From Deinococcus aerophilus (GTDB lineage: Bacteria; Deinococcota; Deinococci; Deinococcales; Deinococcaceae): DNA of 64,000 bases. The translations under genes and the position numbers were made by a program. Location: contig NZ_BMOM01000015.1 in assembly GCF_014647075.1 (NCBI RefSeq), positions 1 through 64,000 of the forward strand. The letters run 5' to 3'. Positions 33,762-42,403 of this stretch are shown here, piece by piece. Within the stretch, counting starts at the first letter, position 1, and the number at the start of each line of letters is the position of its first letter. The notes below the pieces were generated by a model. The model was given only the letters and a program-made list of their open reading frames with translations. It ran no database searches and was not told where the DNA came from.

Positions 33762-34795
33762 CCCAGACTGCTGTTCCCACCCCTCCTTCCGCCACCGCCT
33801 CCGACCGTCCCCTGGTCGCCGTGACCGGCGCAGACGGCTTCATTGGCTCGCACCTCACCGAGGAGCTCGTGCGTGCCGGGTACCGCGTGCGCGCCATGGC
33901 GATCTACAACTCGCAGGGCTCGTACGGCTGGCTCGACACCCTGAGCGGCGACGTCCTTGAACACGTCGAGGTGCAGCTGGGCGACGTGCGCGACGCGGGC
34001 AGCGTCCGTGCGCTGATGCGCGACGCCCGCACGGTGTACCACCTCGCCGCCCTGATCGCCATTCCGTACTCGTACGTCGCGCCGCGCTCGTACGTGGAGA
34101 CCAACATCACCGGCACCCTCAACGTGCTGGAGGCGGCGCGTGACCTGGGCACCGCCCGCGTGATCCATACCTCCACCTCTGAGGTTTACGGCACCGCCCG
34201 TACCGCGCCCATCCATGAATCCCACCCTCTGCAGGGCCAGTCGCCGTACTCGGCCACCAAGATCGGCGCGGACAAGCTCGCCGAGAGCTATTACCTCAGC
34301 TTCGGGCTGCCGGTGGTCACGCTGCGTCCCTTCAACACCTACGGCCCGCGTCAGTCGGCGCGCGCGGTGATTCCCACCATCATCAGCCAGGTGGCGGCGG
34401 GCCGGCGGGAGATCCGTCTGGGCGACCTGCGCCCCACCCGCGACTTCAACTTCGTCTCGGACACCGCGCGCGCCTTCCGGGCCGTGGGCGAGGCCAATGA
34501 CACGGTGCTGGGCCGCACCCTGAACGCCGGCTCGGGCCGCGAGATCACCGTCGGCGACACCGTGAAGCTGATCGGTCAGGTGATGGGCGCCGACCTCAAC
34601 GTGACCCAGGAAGACCAGCGGTTGCGCCCCGAAGGCAGCGAAGTCATGCGCCTGCTCGCCGACCACACCGAACTTACCGCTCTGACCGGATGGCAGCCCG
34701 AGGTCCGGCTTGAAGAGGGCCTGGCACGTACCGCCCAGTGGTTTACCGATCCCGCCAACCTGGCCCGCTACCGCGTAGGCGAATACACCGTTTAA
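33758..34795 (+). CDS. LegB-like NAD-dependent NDP-sugar 4,6-dehydratase (SDR)
   Basis: 345 residues. Extended SDR with TGADGFIGSHL, then the LegB-type segment YNSQGSYGWLDTL, TSTSEVYG, the catalytic YSATK, and RPFNTYGPRQSARAVIPTI. LegB-type enzymes convert an NDP-GlcNAc to the 4-keto-6-deoxy sugar. Its ATG overlaps the preceding stop (ATGA). Presence here suggests that the polymer contains a 6-deoxy amino sugar, or that the family is used as an epimerase in this system. Confidence 0.8.
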   Translation: MTQTAVPTPPSATASDRPLVAVTGADGFIGSHLTEELVRAGYRVRAMAIYNSQGSYGWLDTLSGDVLEHVEVQLGDVRDAGSVRALMRDARTVYHLAALIAIPYSYVAPRSYVETNITGTLNVLEAARDLGTARVIHTSTSEVYGTARTAPIHESHPLQGQSPYSATKIGADKLAESYYLSFGLPVVTLRPFNTYGPRQSARAVIPTIISQVAAGRREIRLGDLRPTRDFNFVSDTARAFRAVGEANDTVLGRTLNAGSGREITVGDTVKLIGQVMGADLNVTQEDQRLRPEGSEVMRLLADHTELTALTGWQPEVRLEEGLARTAQWFTDPANLARYRVGEYTV

Positions 34796-34897
34796 CCCCC
34801 TTTTTAATTCCCCTTCCCATCCCTCCTCCTGACGCCCCCGTCCCTTCGTACGCCCCACGCCCGCGCCTGCCCGTCCTGGCAGGAAAAGGAGCGCCCC

Positions 34898-35635
34898 ATG
34901 CACGCAGTGATTCTCGCCGGAGGAAAAGGCACCCGTCTGCGCCCCTACACCACCTGTGTTCCCAAACCCCTGGTGCCGATCGGGGACACCTACTCGATTC
35001 TGGAAATTGTGCTGCACCAGCTGCACAACAACGGCTTCCACTCGGTCACGCTGGCCATCGGCCACATGGGCCACCTGATTCGCGCGTTTGTCGGTGACGG
35101 CACCCGCTACGGCCTCGAGGTGACCTACACCGACGAGGACACGCCTCTGGGCACCATCGGCCCGGTGCTGCAGGTTCTCGACGATCTGCCCGAGCACTTT
35201 CTGGTGATGAACGGCGACGTGCTGACCAACCTGGACTACGGCGCGTTTCTGAAAAAGCACGTTCAGAGTGGCGGTCCGGTCACCGTCTCGACCTACAACC
35301 GCGAGATCAAGAGCGAGTTCGGGGTGCTGGACGTGACCGAGAGCGGCGACCAGATCGTGGCCTTCCGTGAAAAGCCCACGGTGCGCTTTCAGGTCAGCAT
35401 GGGCATCTACGCCATGACCAAGGAGACGCTGCGGCGCTACACCCCCGGTCAGGTGCTGGGCTTCGACACGCTGATGCTCGATCTGCTGGCCGAGGGCCAG
35501 CGGCCCGGCAGCGACCTGTTCGGCGGGTACTGGCTGGACATCGGCCGCCCCGAGGACTACGACATGGCCAACCAGCAGTGGCAACAGATGGCTCCGGTGC
35601 TGCTGCCCCACTTCGCCCTGAGCGCCGCCGATTAA
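34898..35635 (+). CDS. Sugar-nucleotide nucleotidyltransferase
   Basis: 245 residues. NTP_transferase fold with VILAGGKGTRLRPYT (pyrophosphorylase signature), KPLVPIGD, and NGDVLTNLDY with the metal-binding aspartate. Similar to RfbA/ManC-like and LegB-associated nucleotidyltransferases, so likely activates a sugar 1-phosphate for the dehydratase encoded upstream. An AAGGAG site lies before the ATG. The 100-base gap after the dehydratase gene has only C/T-rich sequence. Confidence 0.85.
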   Translation: MHAVILAGGKGTRLRPYTTCVPKPLVPIGDTYSILEIVLHQLHNNGFHSVTLAIGHMGHLIRAFVGDGTRYGLEVTYTDEDTPLGTIGPVLQVLDDLPEHFLVMNGDVLTNLDYGAFLKKHVQSGGPVTVSTYNREIKSEFGVLDVTESGDQIVAFREKPTVRFQVSMGIYAMTKETLRRYTPGQVLGFDTLMLDLLAEGQRPGSDLFGGYWLDIGRPEDYDMANQQWQQMAPVLLPHFALSAAD

Positions 35636-35636
35636 C

Positions 35637-36560
35637 GTGACGCACGCCCCTTCCTCCAACGCGGCCCCCGTCCTGGTGCTGGGCGCACGCGGCTTCCTGG
35701 GCGGACAGGTGGTCGCGGCCCTGGAAGCGGAGGGGCGGGCTGTGCGCGTACCCCCGCCGGGCGACCTGACGGCCGCTTCTGAGGCCGACTGGGCCCGCTG
35801 GCTGGACGACACCTCGGGCGTGGTGAATGCGGCGGGCCGCACCGGCGGCAGCCTGACGGAACTCACCCGCGCCAATGTCCTGCTGCCCGCACAGGTGCTG
35901 GAAGCCACGGCCCAGACCGACGTGAAGCTGGTTCACCTGGCCTCGGCGGCCGAGTATGGCCGCACGCCCGAGGGACACGCCTCCCGCGAGGACGACGTGG
36001 CCGCGCCGCGCTCGCCCTACGGGGCTTCCAAGCTGGCGGCGACCGTCCTCATCGAGGAAGCGGTGCGGTCCGGGCGCGTGCGCGCGGCGGCCCTGCGCCT
36101 GACCAATCCGCTGGGCGCGGGGCTGGGGGCCGGAACCCTGCCTGGACGGGCCGCCCAGGAGCTGGCCCGGGCCGCCCGCGAAGGCGCCGCCACAGTGCAG
36201 TTCGGCCCCCTGGGTGCCCAGCGCGATTTTGTGGACGCCCGTGATGTGGCCCGCGCCGTGTTGCACGCCCTGGACAGCGATCTGCAGGGTGTGGTCAACG
36301 TGGGAAGCGGTCAGGCCCGGCCCGTGCGCGATCTGGTCGAGGGTCTGGCCCAGCTCACCGGTTTTCACGGCGAGGTGCTGGAAGACGCCCCCGGCAGTCC
36401 GCGCAGCGGCGACGTGCCGTACCAGCGCGCCGACCTGAGCCGGCTGCTCGGCAGCGGCTTTACGCCCCAGTACACCCTGGAAGACTCCTTGCGCGCCCTG
36501 CTTGACCTTTCCCCCGAGTCCGGCCCCCGAGACCACTCCGCTCCGTCTTCTGTGCACTGA
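35637..36560 (+). CDS. NAD-dependent epimerase/dehydratase (SDR)
   Basis: 307 residues, GTG start one base after the previous stop. Extended SDR: VLGARGFLGGQV nucleotide-binding loop, VHLASAAEYG, and YGASKLAA with the catalytic Tyr and Lys. Would act on the 4-keto sugar as a reductase or epimerase to make the final activated sugar. The specific product cannot be read from sequence. Confidence 0.8.
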   Translation: MTHAPSSNAAPVLVLGARGFLGGQVVAALEAEGRAVRVPPPGDLTAASEADWARWLDDTSGVVNAAGRTGGSLTELTRANVLLPAQVLEATAQTDVKLVHLASAAEYGRTPEGHASREDDVAAPRSPYGASKLAATVLIEEAVRSGRVRAAALRLTNPLGAGLGAGTLPGRAAQELARAAREGAATVQFGPLGAQRDFVDARDVARAVLHALDSDLQGVVNVGSGQARPVRDLVEGLAQLTGFHGEVLEDAPGSPRSGDVPYQRADLSRLLGSGFTPQYTLEDSLRALLDLSPESGPRDHSAPSSVH

Positions 36561-36665
36561 AGACCGTGCAAGGCGGCCATTCGCCGAACTGATCCGCCCC
36601 GCTTCCTCTACCTCTTGCAGATGGTGCCCTCCAGACAGAATCCGGCATCGGCCAAGGAGCCTTTC

Positions 36666-38807
36666 ATGAAACGATCCACTCTGCTGTCCGCCCTGACCCT
36701 CGCCCTGGTCCTCGCCTCCTGCGCTCAGACTCCTGCTCCCAGCTCCAGCGCTGACTCCACAGAGGCCGATACCGGTGGCCACGCTGGCCATAGCCACGGC
36801 AACGCCTTCGGACACGTGACGGCTGTGGCCCCCGGCCCCGACCTGAGCAAGATGCCCACCAATGCCCGGCTGGGCGAGGCCACCGTGCTGCGCGGCACCC
36901 GCCTGAGCGCCCAGGCCCTGCCCGCCAATGCCCAGACCAGCAAGGTCGCCCTGAAGGTGCTCGTGCTGAGCAGCGGCGCGGGCGACTACGGCCTGGACAC
37001 CGCCGTCTCCATGCTCAAGGAAAGCGGCGTGCCCTATGACGTGCTGGACGCCAGCAAGACCACACTGACGATGAGCACGCTGATCGACAGCAGCGGCATC
37101 GGGCGCTACCAGGGCATCATCCTGACGAGCAACGCCCTGTACCTGCCCGATTACACCAGCGCCCTGGACACCGCCGAGTGGAGCGACCTGTTTGCCTATG
37201 AAAAGGCCTACAGCGTGCGCCAGCTGGCCCTGTACGGCTACCCCGGCGTGTCTCCTGAGGATTACGGCCTGCGGGCCGTGAACAGCGCGGCGACCTCCAC
37301 CACGTCCATGCAGCTCGTTCCAGGGGCACAGAACGTGTTCAGCGACCTGACCGGGACCCCGCTGCCGGTGCAGTACGCCTGGACCTATCCCTCCACCGTG
37401 GAGGCGGTGGCGGGTGTGGTGACCACGCCGCTGATGGTGGATCCCAATGGCCTGGTGCTGGCCGCGACGAGCACCGTGGACGGCCGCGAGCGGCTGCTCG
37501 TCACCACCGCCCAGAACCCCTCCCTGATGCACACCCAGCTGATGAGCTATGGCCTGCTGCAGTGGCTGACCAAGGGCGTGCACCTCGGCGAACACCGGCG
37601 CTTCTTCCAGGCCGACATCGACGATTACTTCCTGTCCAGCGACCACCTGGACCCAGACACCATGACCCTGAGAAACACGCCGTTCCGGCTGTCGGCAGCG
37701 GACATGCTGTCCCTGCGCGATCAGCAGACCCAGGTCCAGCAGCAGTTCCCGGTGGCCAGCGGGTTCCGGTACGCCATGGCCTTCAACGGTGGCGGCGCCA
37801 ACATCAACGCGCCCCTGGCATGCACGGACCCGGGCAGCAGCTCGCCGGACGGCCTGACCAGCGTCACCAAGTGCATCAAGGACAGCTTTGACTGGGTCAA
37901 CCACACCAGGGACCACCTGCGCATGGACGTGATGAATCTGAGCACCGCCTACGCCCAGATCATCCAGAACGTCAACATCGGCAACAAGCTGGGCCTGACG
38001 CTGAGCCGCAAGAGCCTGGTGACGGGCGAGCACAGCGGCCTGGGCAACATGGACCCCACCGATGACGGCACGCACAACGACGACGACGTGAACCTGCCCA
38101 AGCAGGACCTGGGGCTGGAACGCAGCAACCCCAACGTGCTCACCGCCGCCGTGAACAGCCGCGTGAGCTACCTCGCCTCCGACCACAGCGTCGCCAGCCA
38201 CTGGGACGCCTCGTGCCCGACGTGTGGCGTGCAGCATCCCATGAACAGCAAGATCTTCCTGGTGCCGCGCTGGCCCAACAACGTGCATTACCATGTCACC
38301 AACCCGCAAGAGGCCATGGCGTCCTACAACAGCATCTACGCGCCGGGCGGCACCCGGCCGTACTGGGACCATGCCCTGAACTACAGCGAGTTCCTGGACA
38401 AGGAAAGCGACCTGGGCCTGACGCACATCCTCGACGGCGGCGCGTTCCCGCACTACATGCACGAAACCAACCTGCGCGAGTATGCTCCGGGCATGAGCCT
38501 GGCCACCGATTGGGTCAAGGCGACCCTCAGCAAGTACTCGCTGTTCAGCACGCTGCCCGTGAACACCTACCGCTGGGATGACCTGGGCAACTACCTGCAG
38601 CGCCGGACCCTGGAAGAGAAGGCCAAGGCCAAGAGCACCCTGAGCGCGGTCTGGGAACGCAAGACCAATCTGGTGACCCTGACGAGCACGGCAGGCAGCG
38701 TCCCGGTCACGCTGACCGGATCGATTCTGGGCACGCCCTACGGCGCCTACCAGATTCAGAACCGCAACGTCAGCGGCACCGCCCGCGTGTTCGTGGCCCC
38801 CAAGTAA
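36666..38807 (+). CDS. Agd3-like (CE18-type) polysaccharide deacetylase lipoprotein 1
   Basis: 713 residues from ATG 36666 with AAGGAG. Signal peptide ends in lipobox LASC (Cys 19). A His-rich linker (GGHAGHSHGNAFGH) precedes an N-terminal domain of about 280 residues, then a deacetylase-like core with FQADIDDYFL (about residue 316) and DWVNHTRDHLRMD (about residue 408), the spacing of a metal-binding Asp plus H-x3-H triad. This layout resembles fungal Agd3 (CBM87 plus CE18), which deacetylates GalNAc in galactosaminogalactan. Probably surface-exposed. Assignment rests on recalled family features rather than an alignment. Confidence 0.7.
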   Translation: MKRSTLLSALTLALVLASCAQTPAPSSSADSTEADTGGHAGHSHGNAFGHVTAVAPGPDLSKMPTNARLGEATVLRGTRLSAQALPANAQTSKVALKVLVLSSGAGDYGLDTAVSMLKESGVPYDVLDASKTTLTMSTLIDSSGIGRYQGIILTSNALYLPDYTSALDTAEWSDLFAYEKAYSVRQLALYGYPGVSPEDYGLRAVNSAATSTTSMQLVPGAQNVFSDLTGTPLPVQYAWTYPSTVEAVAGVVTTPLMVDPNGLVLAATSTVDGRERLLVTTAQNPSLMHTQLMSYGLLQWLTKGVHLGEHRRFFQADIDDYFLSSDHLDPDTMTLRNTPFRLSAADMLSLRDQQTQVQQQFPVASGFRYAMAFNGGGANINAPLACTDPGSSSPDGLTSVTKCIKDSFDWVNHTRDHLRMDVMNLSTAYAQIIQNVNIGNKLGLTLSRKSLVTGEHSGLGNMDPTDDGTHNDDDVNLPKQDLGLERSNPNVLTAAVNSRVSYLASDHSVASHWDASCPTCGVQHPMNSKIFLVPRWPNNVHYHVTNPQEAMASYNSIYAPGGTRPYWDHALNYSEFLDKESDLGLTHILDGGAFPHYMHETNLREYAPGMSLATDWVKATLSKYSLFSTLPVNTYRWDDLGNYLQRRTLEEKAKAKSTLSAVWERKTNLVTLTSTAGSVPVTLTGSILGTPYGAYQIQNRNVSGTARVFVAPK

Positions 38808-38857
38808 CCCGGATCGCGCCCCAGCGGCGTGCCTGACCGGACACCACCACCGCTGCT

Positions 38858-38896
38858 GGAGCCGCCGGACATGTTTTTCCCGGCGGCTCCTTCTTC
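38858..38896 (+). terminator. Terminator-like hairpin between the two deacetylase genes
   Basis: Perfect 11-bp stem GGAGCCGCCGG / CCGGCGGCTCC with an 11-base loop, followed by TTCTTC. It would reduce transcription of the second deacetylase and glycosidase genes. Confidence 0.75.
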
Positions 38897-38936
38897 ATCC
38901 CGTTCCCTCACCCCTGCTTTCGGGAGAGCCTTGTTG

Positions 38937-40997
38937 ATGCCGAGTTCCTTTCGCCTGCTCGCCGCCGCGCTGCTGCTGCTCACGGCCTGCAAAACGGGCA
39001 CCTCAACCCAGCAAACGCCTTCCACGCAGCCCCCCAGCGGTGAGCACCTGCGTGCTCCGGCCCCGCAGGTGCGGCTGCCGGCCAACGTGCAGCCCGACAG
39101 GGTTCAGCTGCGAATACTGGTGCTGGACACCGGCCAGGAAAGCGCGGGCATAGGCACGGCGCGCGCCCTGCTGCGTTCTCACGGCATTCCCTTCACCGAA
39201 CTGGATGTCACGGCCCGGCCGCTGACAGCGGCCACCCTGATCGACGCGCAGGGGGTGGGCCGGTATCAGGGGGTGGTGCTCACCAGCAGCGGCCTGAGCA
39301 TCGAGACCACTCCCGGCGTGTACGGCAGCGCGCTGGATGCCGGCGAGTGGGCCACCCTGTTCGCCTACGAAAGGGCCTACGGCGTGCGACAACTGGCCCT
39401 GTTCGGCTATCCGGGCACTCAGCCGGAGGACTACGGCCTGCGGGCGGGCGGCGATGTCCAGACCGGCGACACCAGCGTGGGCCTCACGTCGGCAGGCCGC
39501 CGGCTGTTCAGCGACCTGACCGCCACGCCGCTGGCCGTTCGCGGGGCGGCCCGCTATCCGGCGCAGCGCACGGCAGTCCAGGGGGTAGAAACCACGCCGC
39601 TGATCACCGACCCGCAGGGCGGGGTGCTCGCCGCCACCAGCACGGCGGACGGGCGCGAGAGGCTTCTGCTGACGCTGGCCCAGAACCCGGGAATGCTGCA
39701 CACCCAGTTTCTGGGTCACGGTCTGGTGCAGTGGCTGACCCGGGGCGTTCACCTCGGCGAGTACCGGCGCTTCTTGCAGGTGGACGTGGACGACTGGTTT
39801 CTGTATGCCGACCGCTTCGATCCGGCCACGGGACAGGTCGTGCCCCGCGACTACCGTCTGAGCGCCGCCGACGCCCTGAGCCTGCGGGACCAGCAGCGCC
39901 GCATCCGCCAGGAGTACGCCGTGGCCCGCAGTTTCCGGCTGGCCCAGGCCTTTAACGGGCTGGGCGCCGATCCCGGAGCGCCGGATACCTGCCGGCCGGG
40001 CCCCGAGGTCCGGGATCCGCTCAGCGCGGTGACGCGCTGCATTGCCGGCAGCTTCGACTGGGTCAACCACACCAAGGACCACCTGCTGATGGACATCATG
40101 TCCGAGGAGAAAGCCATGAGCGAGATGGCGCACAACCGCGAGATCGGCCGTCAACTGGGCCTGCCGCTGAGCACGCAGGCGCTGATCACCCCGGAACTTT
40201 CCGGACTGGGCTGGAAGGCACCGACACCGGGGGCGGCCAAACAGGACTCCGGGCTGGCAGGCGGCAACCCGGCCGTGTACCGTGCGGCCCGGCAGCTGGG
40301 GGTGCGCTATCTCGCGGCCAACCACAGCGTGCCCAGCCAGTGGGACCCGGCGTGTCCCAACTGCGGCGTGTTCAGCCCGCTGGACCCGGAGGTGCTGCTT
40401 ATTCCCCGCTGGCCCAACGACGTGCCGTACAACGCCACCACCCCCGCCGAGGCCGTGGGGGTGTTCAACGCGCGGCGTACCCCCAGCGGGAAAGCCCCCC
40501 TGAACTACGCCGCCTTTCTGGAACAGGACACGGCCCGCAGCCTGGTTCATGTGCTGTCGGGAACCGCATGGCCCCACTACATGCACCAGGGCAACCTGCG
40601 CGAGTACGCGCCGAACCGCAGCCTGGTCACCGACTGGGTGCGGGCGATGCTGGACCGGTACACCCAGCACAGCACCCTGCCCCTGCAGACCCTGACCTGG
40701 AATGAGCTGGGGGCCTATGTCAGTGACCGCACCCGCCACGAACGGGCCAAGGACGGAGTCAGCGCGGTCTGGGACCGCCGCCGCGGACAGGTCACCCTGC
40801 GGGGAGGTGGTCCGGGCGCAGGACAGGACGGCTCCCCGGTGGTGTTCCTGACCGGCGTGGCGGACCCGCCGCAGTCCGGGGAGGCCCGCACCTTTACCGC
40901 CCGCACCCATACCTATGGCGCCCGGACCACGGCGCAGCTGCGCCTGGGAGATCAGGCCCTGTCGCTGACCGTCGCGCCGCTGGAGCCCACTCCATGA
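38937..40997 (+). CDS. Agd3-like (CE18-type) polysaccharide deacetylase lipoprotein 2
   Basis: 686 residues from ATG 38937 (GGGAGAG upstream); the frame extends 36 codons across the terminator and is not used. Lipobox LTAC (Cys 18). Clear paralogue of the preceding gene throughout, including LQVDVDDWFL (about residue 282), FDWVNHTKDHLLMD (about residue 373) and YMHQGNLREYAPNRSL. It lacks the His-rich linker. A tandem duplication followed by divergence suggests different substrates or different roles in polymer maturation. Confidence 0.7.
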   Translation: MPSSFRLLAAALLLLTACKTGTSTQQTPSTQPPSGEHLRAPAPQVRLPANVQPDRVQLRILVLDTGQESAGIGTARALLRSHGIPFTELDVTARPLTAATLIDAQGVGRYQGVVLTSSGLSIETTPGVYGSALDAGEWATLFAYERAYGVRQLALFGYPGTQPEDYGLRAGGDVQTGDTSVGLTSAGRRLFSDLTATPLAVRGAARYPAQRTAVQGVETTPLITDPQGGVLAATSTADGRERLLLTLAQNPGMLHTQFLGHGLVQWLTRGVHLGEYRRFLQVDVDDWFLYADRFDPATGQVVPRDYRLSAADALSLRDQQRRIRQEYAVARSFRLAQAFNGLGADPGAPDTCRPGPEVRDPLSAVTRCIAGSFDWVNHTKDHLLMDIMSEEKAMSEMAHNREIGRQLGLPLSTQALITPELSGLGWKAPTPGAAKQDSGLAGGNPAVYRAARQLGVRYLAANHSVPSQWDPACPNCGVFSPLDPEVLLIPRWPNDVPYNATTPAEAVGVFNARRTPSGKAPLNYAAFLEQDTARSLVHVLSGTAWPHYMHQGNLREYAPNRSLVTDWVRAMLDRYTQHSTLPLQTLTWNELGAYVSDRTRHERAKDGVSAVWDRRRGQVTLRGGGPGAGQDGSPVVFLTGVADPPQSGEARTFTARTHTYGARTTAQLRLGDQALSLTVAPLEPTP

Positions 40998-41725
40998 CCC
41001 GGCCCGCACCGCGCCCGCGCCGCCCACTGAGCATCTACTACGGGCCCCCCACCCCCCGGGCCCTGGCTGCCCTGCGCACCTTTGAGACTGTGGTCGTGCA
41101 GACGACGCTGTATCCACCGCGGGCCCTGAACCGGCTGCGGGCCGGCGGAACCCGGGTGCTCGGCTACCTCAGCGTGGGTGAGGACCACGCGCTGGGCGAC
41201 TGGGCCTGCGTGCCGGGCAGCGCTCCATACCACTCGGGCGACAATCCCGAGTGGGGCAGCGTGCGGGTAGACGCGGCCCATCCAGGATGGCGCGAGACCC
41301 TGAACCGCCGGGCCGACGAGGCCCTCCACGGCGCAGACGGCCTGCTGCTGGACACGCTGGACAGCGCCGCCGCCGCCGGCATTCTGGAGCGGGTGCAGGA
41401 ACTGCGCTCACGGCACCCCGACACCATCCTGCTTGCCAACCGCGGCTTCGATCTGATGCCCGACCTGGCCCCCGAGGTCAGCGGCGTGCTGTTCGAGGCC
41501 TTCAGCACCACCCACAGCCCCGCCTATGCCCTGCACGACGAGGGTGGGCTGGCCTACACCGCCTACTGGCAGGTCCGGCTTCAGGATCTGGGACTGCCCG
41601 TCGTGGCCCTGGACTACGCCGACACCCCGGCGCTGGCCCGGCTCGCGCGCGAGTATGCCGCCCGCCAGGGACTGCACACCTTCGTGACCGACCGGGCCCT
41701 GTCCCGGCCCACCGGCCAGCGCTGA
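40994..41725 (+). CDS. GH114-like glycosidase (endo-alpha-1,4-polygalactosaminidase type)
   Basis: 243 residues; ATG overlaps the deacetylase 2 stop (ATGA), so co-translated. TIM-barrel features of the GH114/TM1410-like group: LSIYYGPP at the N-terminus, VLGYLSVGED, ADGLLLDTLDSA and GVLFEAFST, with candidate acidic residues at the strand ends. GH114 enzymes cut alpha-1,4-linked galactosamine polymers; the fungal member Ega3 sits in the GAG cluster. No signal peptide is visible, which is odd for an enzyme acting on an exported polymer. Confidence 0.72.
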   Translation: MTRPAPRPRRPLSIYYGPPTPRALAALRTFETVVVQTTLYPPRALNRLRAGGTRVLGYLSVGEDHALGDWACVPGSAPYHSGDNPEWGSVRVDAAHPGWRETLNRRADEALHGADGLLLDTLDSAAAAGILERVQELRSRHPDTILLANRGFDLMPDLAPEVSGVLFEAFSTTHSPAYALHDEGGLAYTAYWQVRLQDLGLPVVALDYADTPALARLAREYAARQGLHTFVTDRALSRPTGQR

Positions 41726-41746
41726 GCGCGGCCTGCTTGGTTCTTG

Positions 41747-42337
41747 TTACTTGTTCTTGGACAGGCGTTCGAGAACCAGGCGGCTGACCGTCTTGAGGGT
41801 CTCGAAGACGCCCACGCCCTTGTCCGACATCGCCTCAAACATCTGCAGCTCGCCCCGGGGGTCGATGACCGCGCGGATCATGGTGGTGGGCAGGGCGTCA
41901 GGCAGGTCACGCTTGTTGACCTGCAGCACGATGGGCACCTCGCGCACGTCAATGCCGTGTTCGGCTAGGTTCTCGCGCAGGTTGCGCATGCTCTCAGCGT
42001 TGGCACGCAGGCGGTTGGGGGCACTGTCGGCCACGAACACGATGCCGTCCACGCCGCGCAGAATCAGCTTGCGGCTCGCGTTGTAAAAAACCTGTCCGGG
42101 CACGGTGTACAGGTGAAAACGGGTCTTGAAGCCCTGCACGCTGCCGAGGTCCAGCGGCAGGAAGTCGAAGAACAGGGTGCGCTCGTCCTCGGTGGCCAGC
42201 GAGACCATCTCGCCCCGCAGGTGGCCGGGCACCTTGGAGAACACCTGCTTGAGGTTGGTGGTCTTGCCGCTCATGCCAGGGCCGTAATACACAATCTTGC
42301 AGTTGATCTCGCGGGCGGCAAAGTTGATGGTACTCAT
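41747..42337 (-). CDS. mglA: MglA-type Ras-like GTPase
   Basis: 196 residues. G1 [13 protein letters not shown], a PGQ motif in [10 protein letters not shown] in place of the usual DTxGQ, and NKRDLPDA as G4, all typical of MglA. With MglB it sets cell polarity in Myxococcus and occurs in Thermus/Deinococcus, which lack that motility. A GGAGG site lies upstream of the ATG, 66 bases after mglB. Convergent with the exopolysaccharide operon, 21 bases from its end. Confidence 0.93.
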   Translation of the reverse strand: MSTINFAAREINCKIVYYGPGMSGKTTNLKQVFSKVPGHLRGEMVSLATEDERTLFFDFLPLDLGSVQGFKTRFHLYTVPGQVFYNASRKLILRGVDGIVFVADSAPNRLRANAESMRNLRENLAEHGIDVREVPIVLQVNKRDLPDALPTTMIRAVIDPRGELQMFEAMSDKGVGVFETLKTVSRLVLERLSKNK

Positions 42338-42403
42338 GGCTGTGAAACCTCCAGGGGATTAGGTGAGAATAGGGGTGGGAAGCGGGCGGCGGGGCAGGGC
42401 CGC

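Noticed and set aside
35394..38462. 1022-codon open frame on the minus strand
   Set aside because: It lies antisense to the sugar-nucleotide and deacetylase genes, has low-complexity Gly/His/Gln composition, and arises from GC-rich third positions.
39003..41117. 704-codon open frame on the minus strand
   Set aside because: Antisense to deacetylase 2 and the glycosidase gene, with no recognisable domain or start signals.
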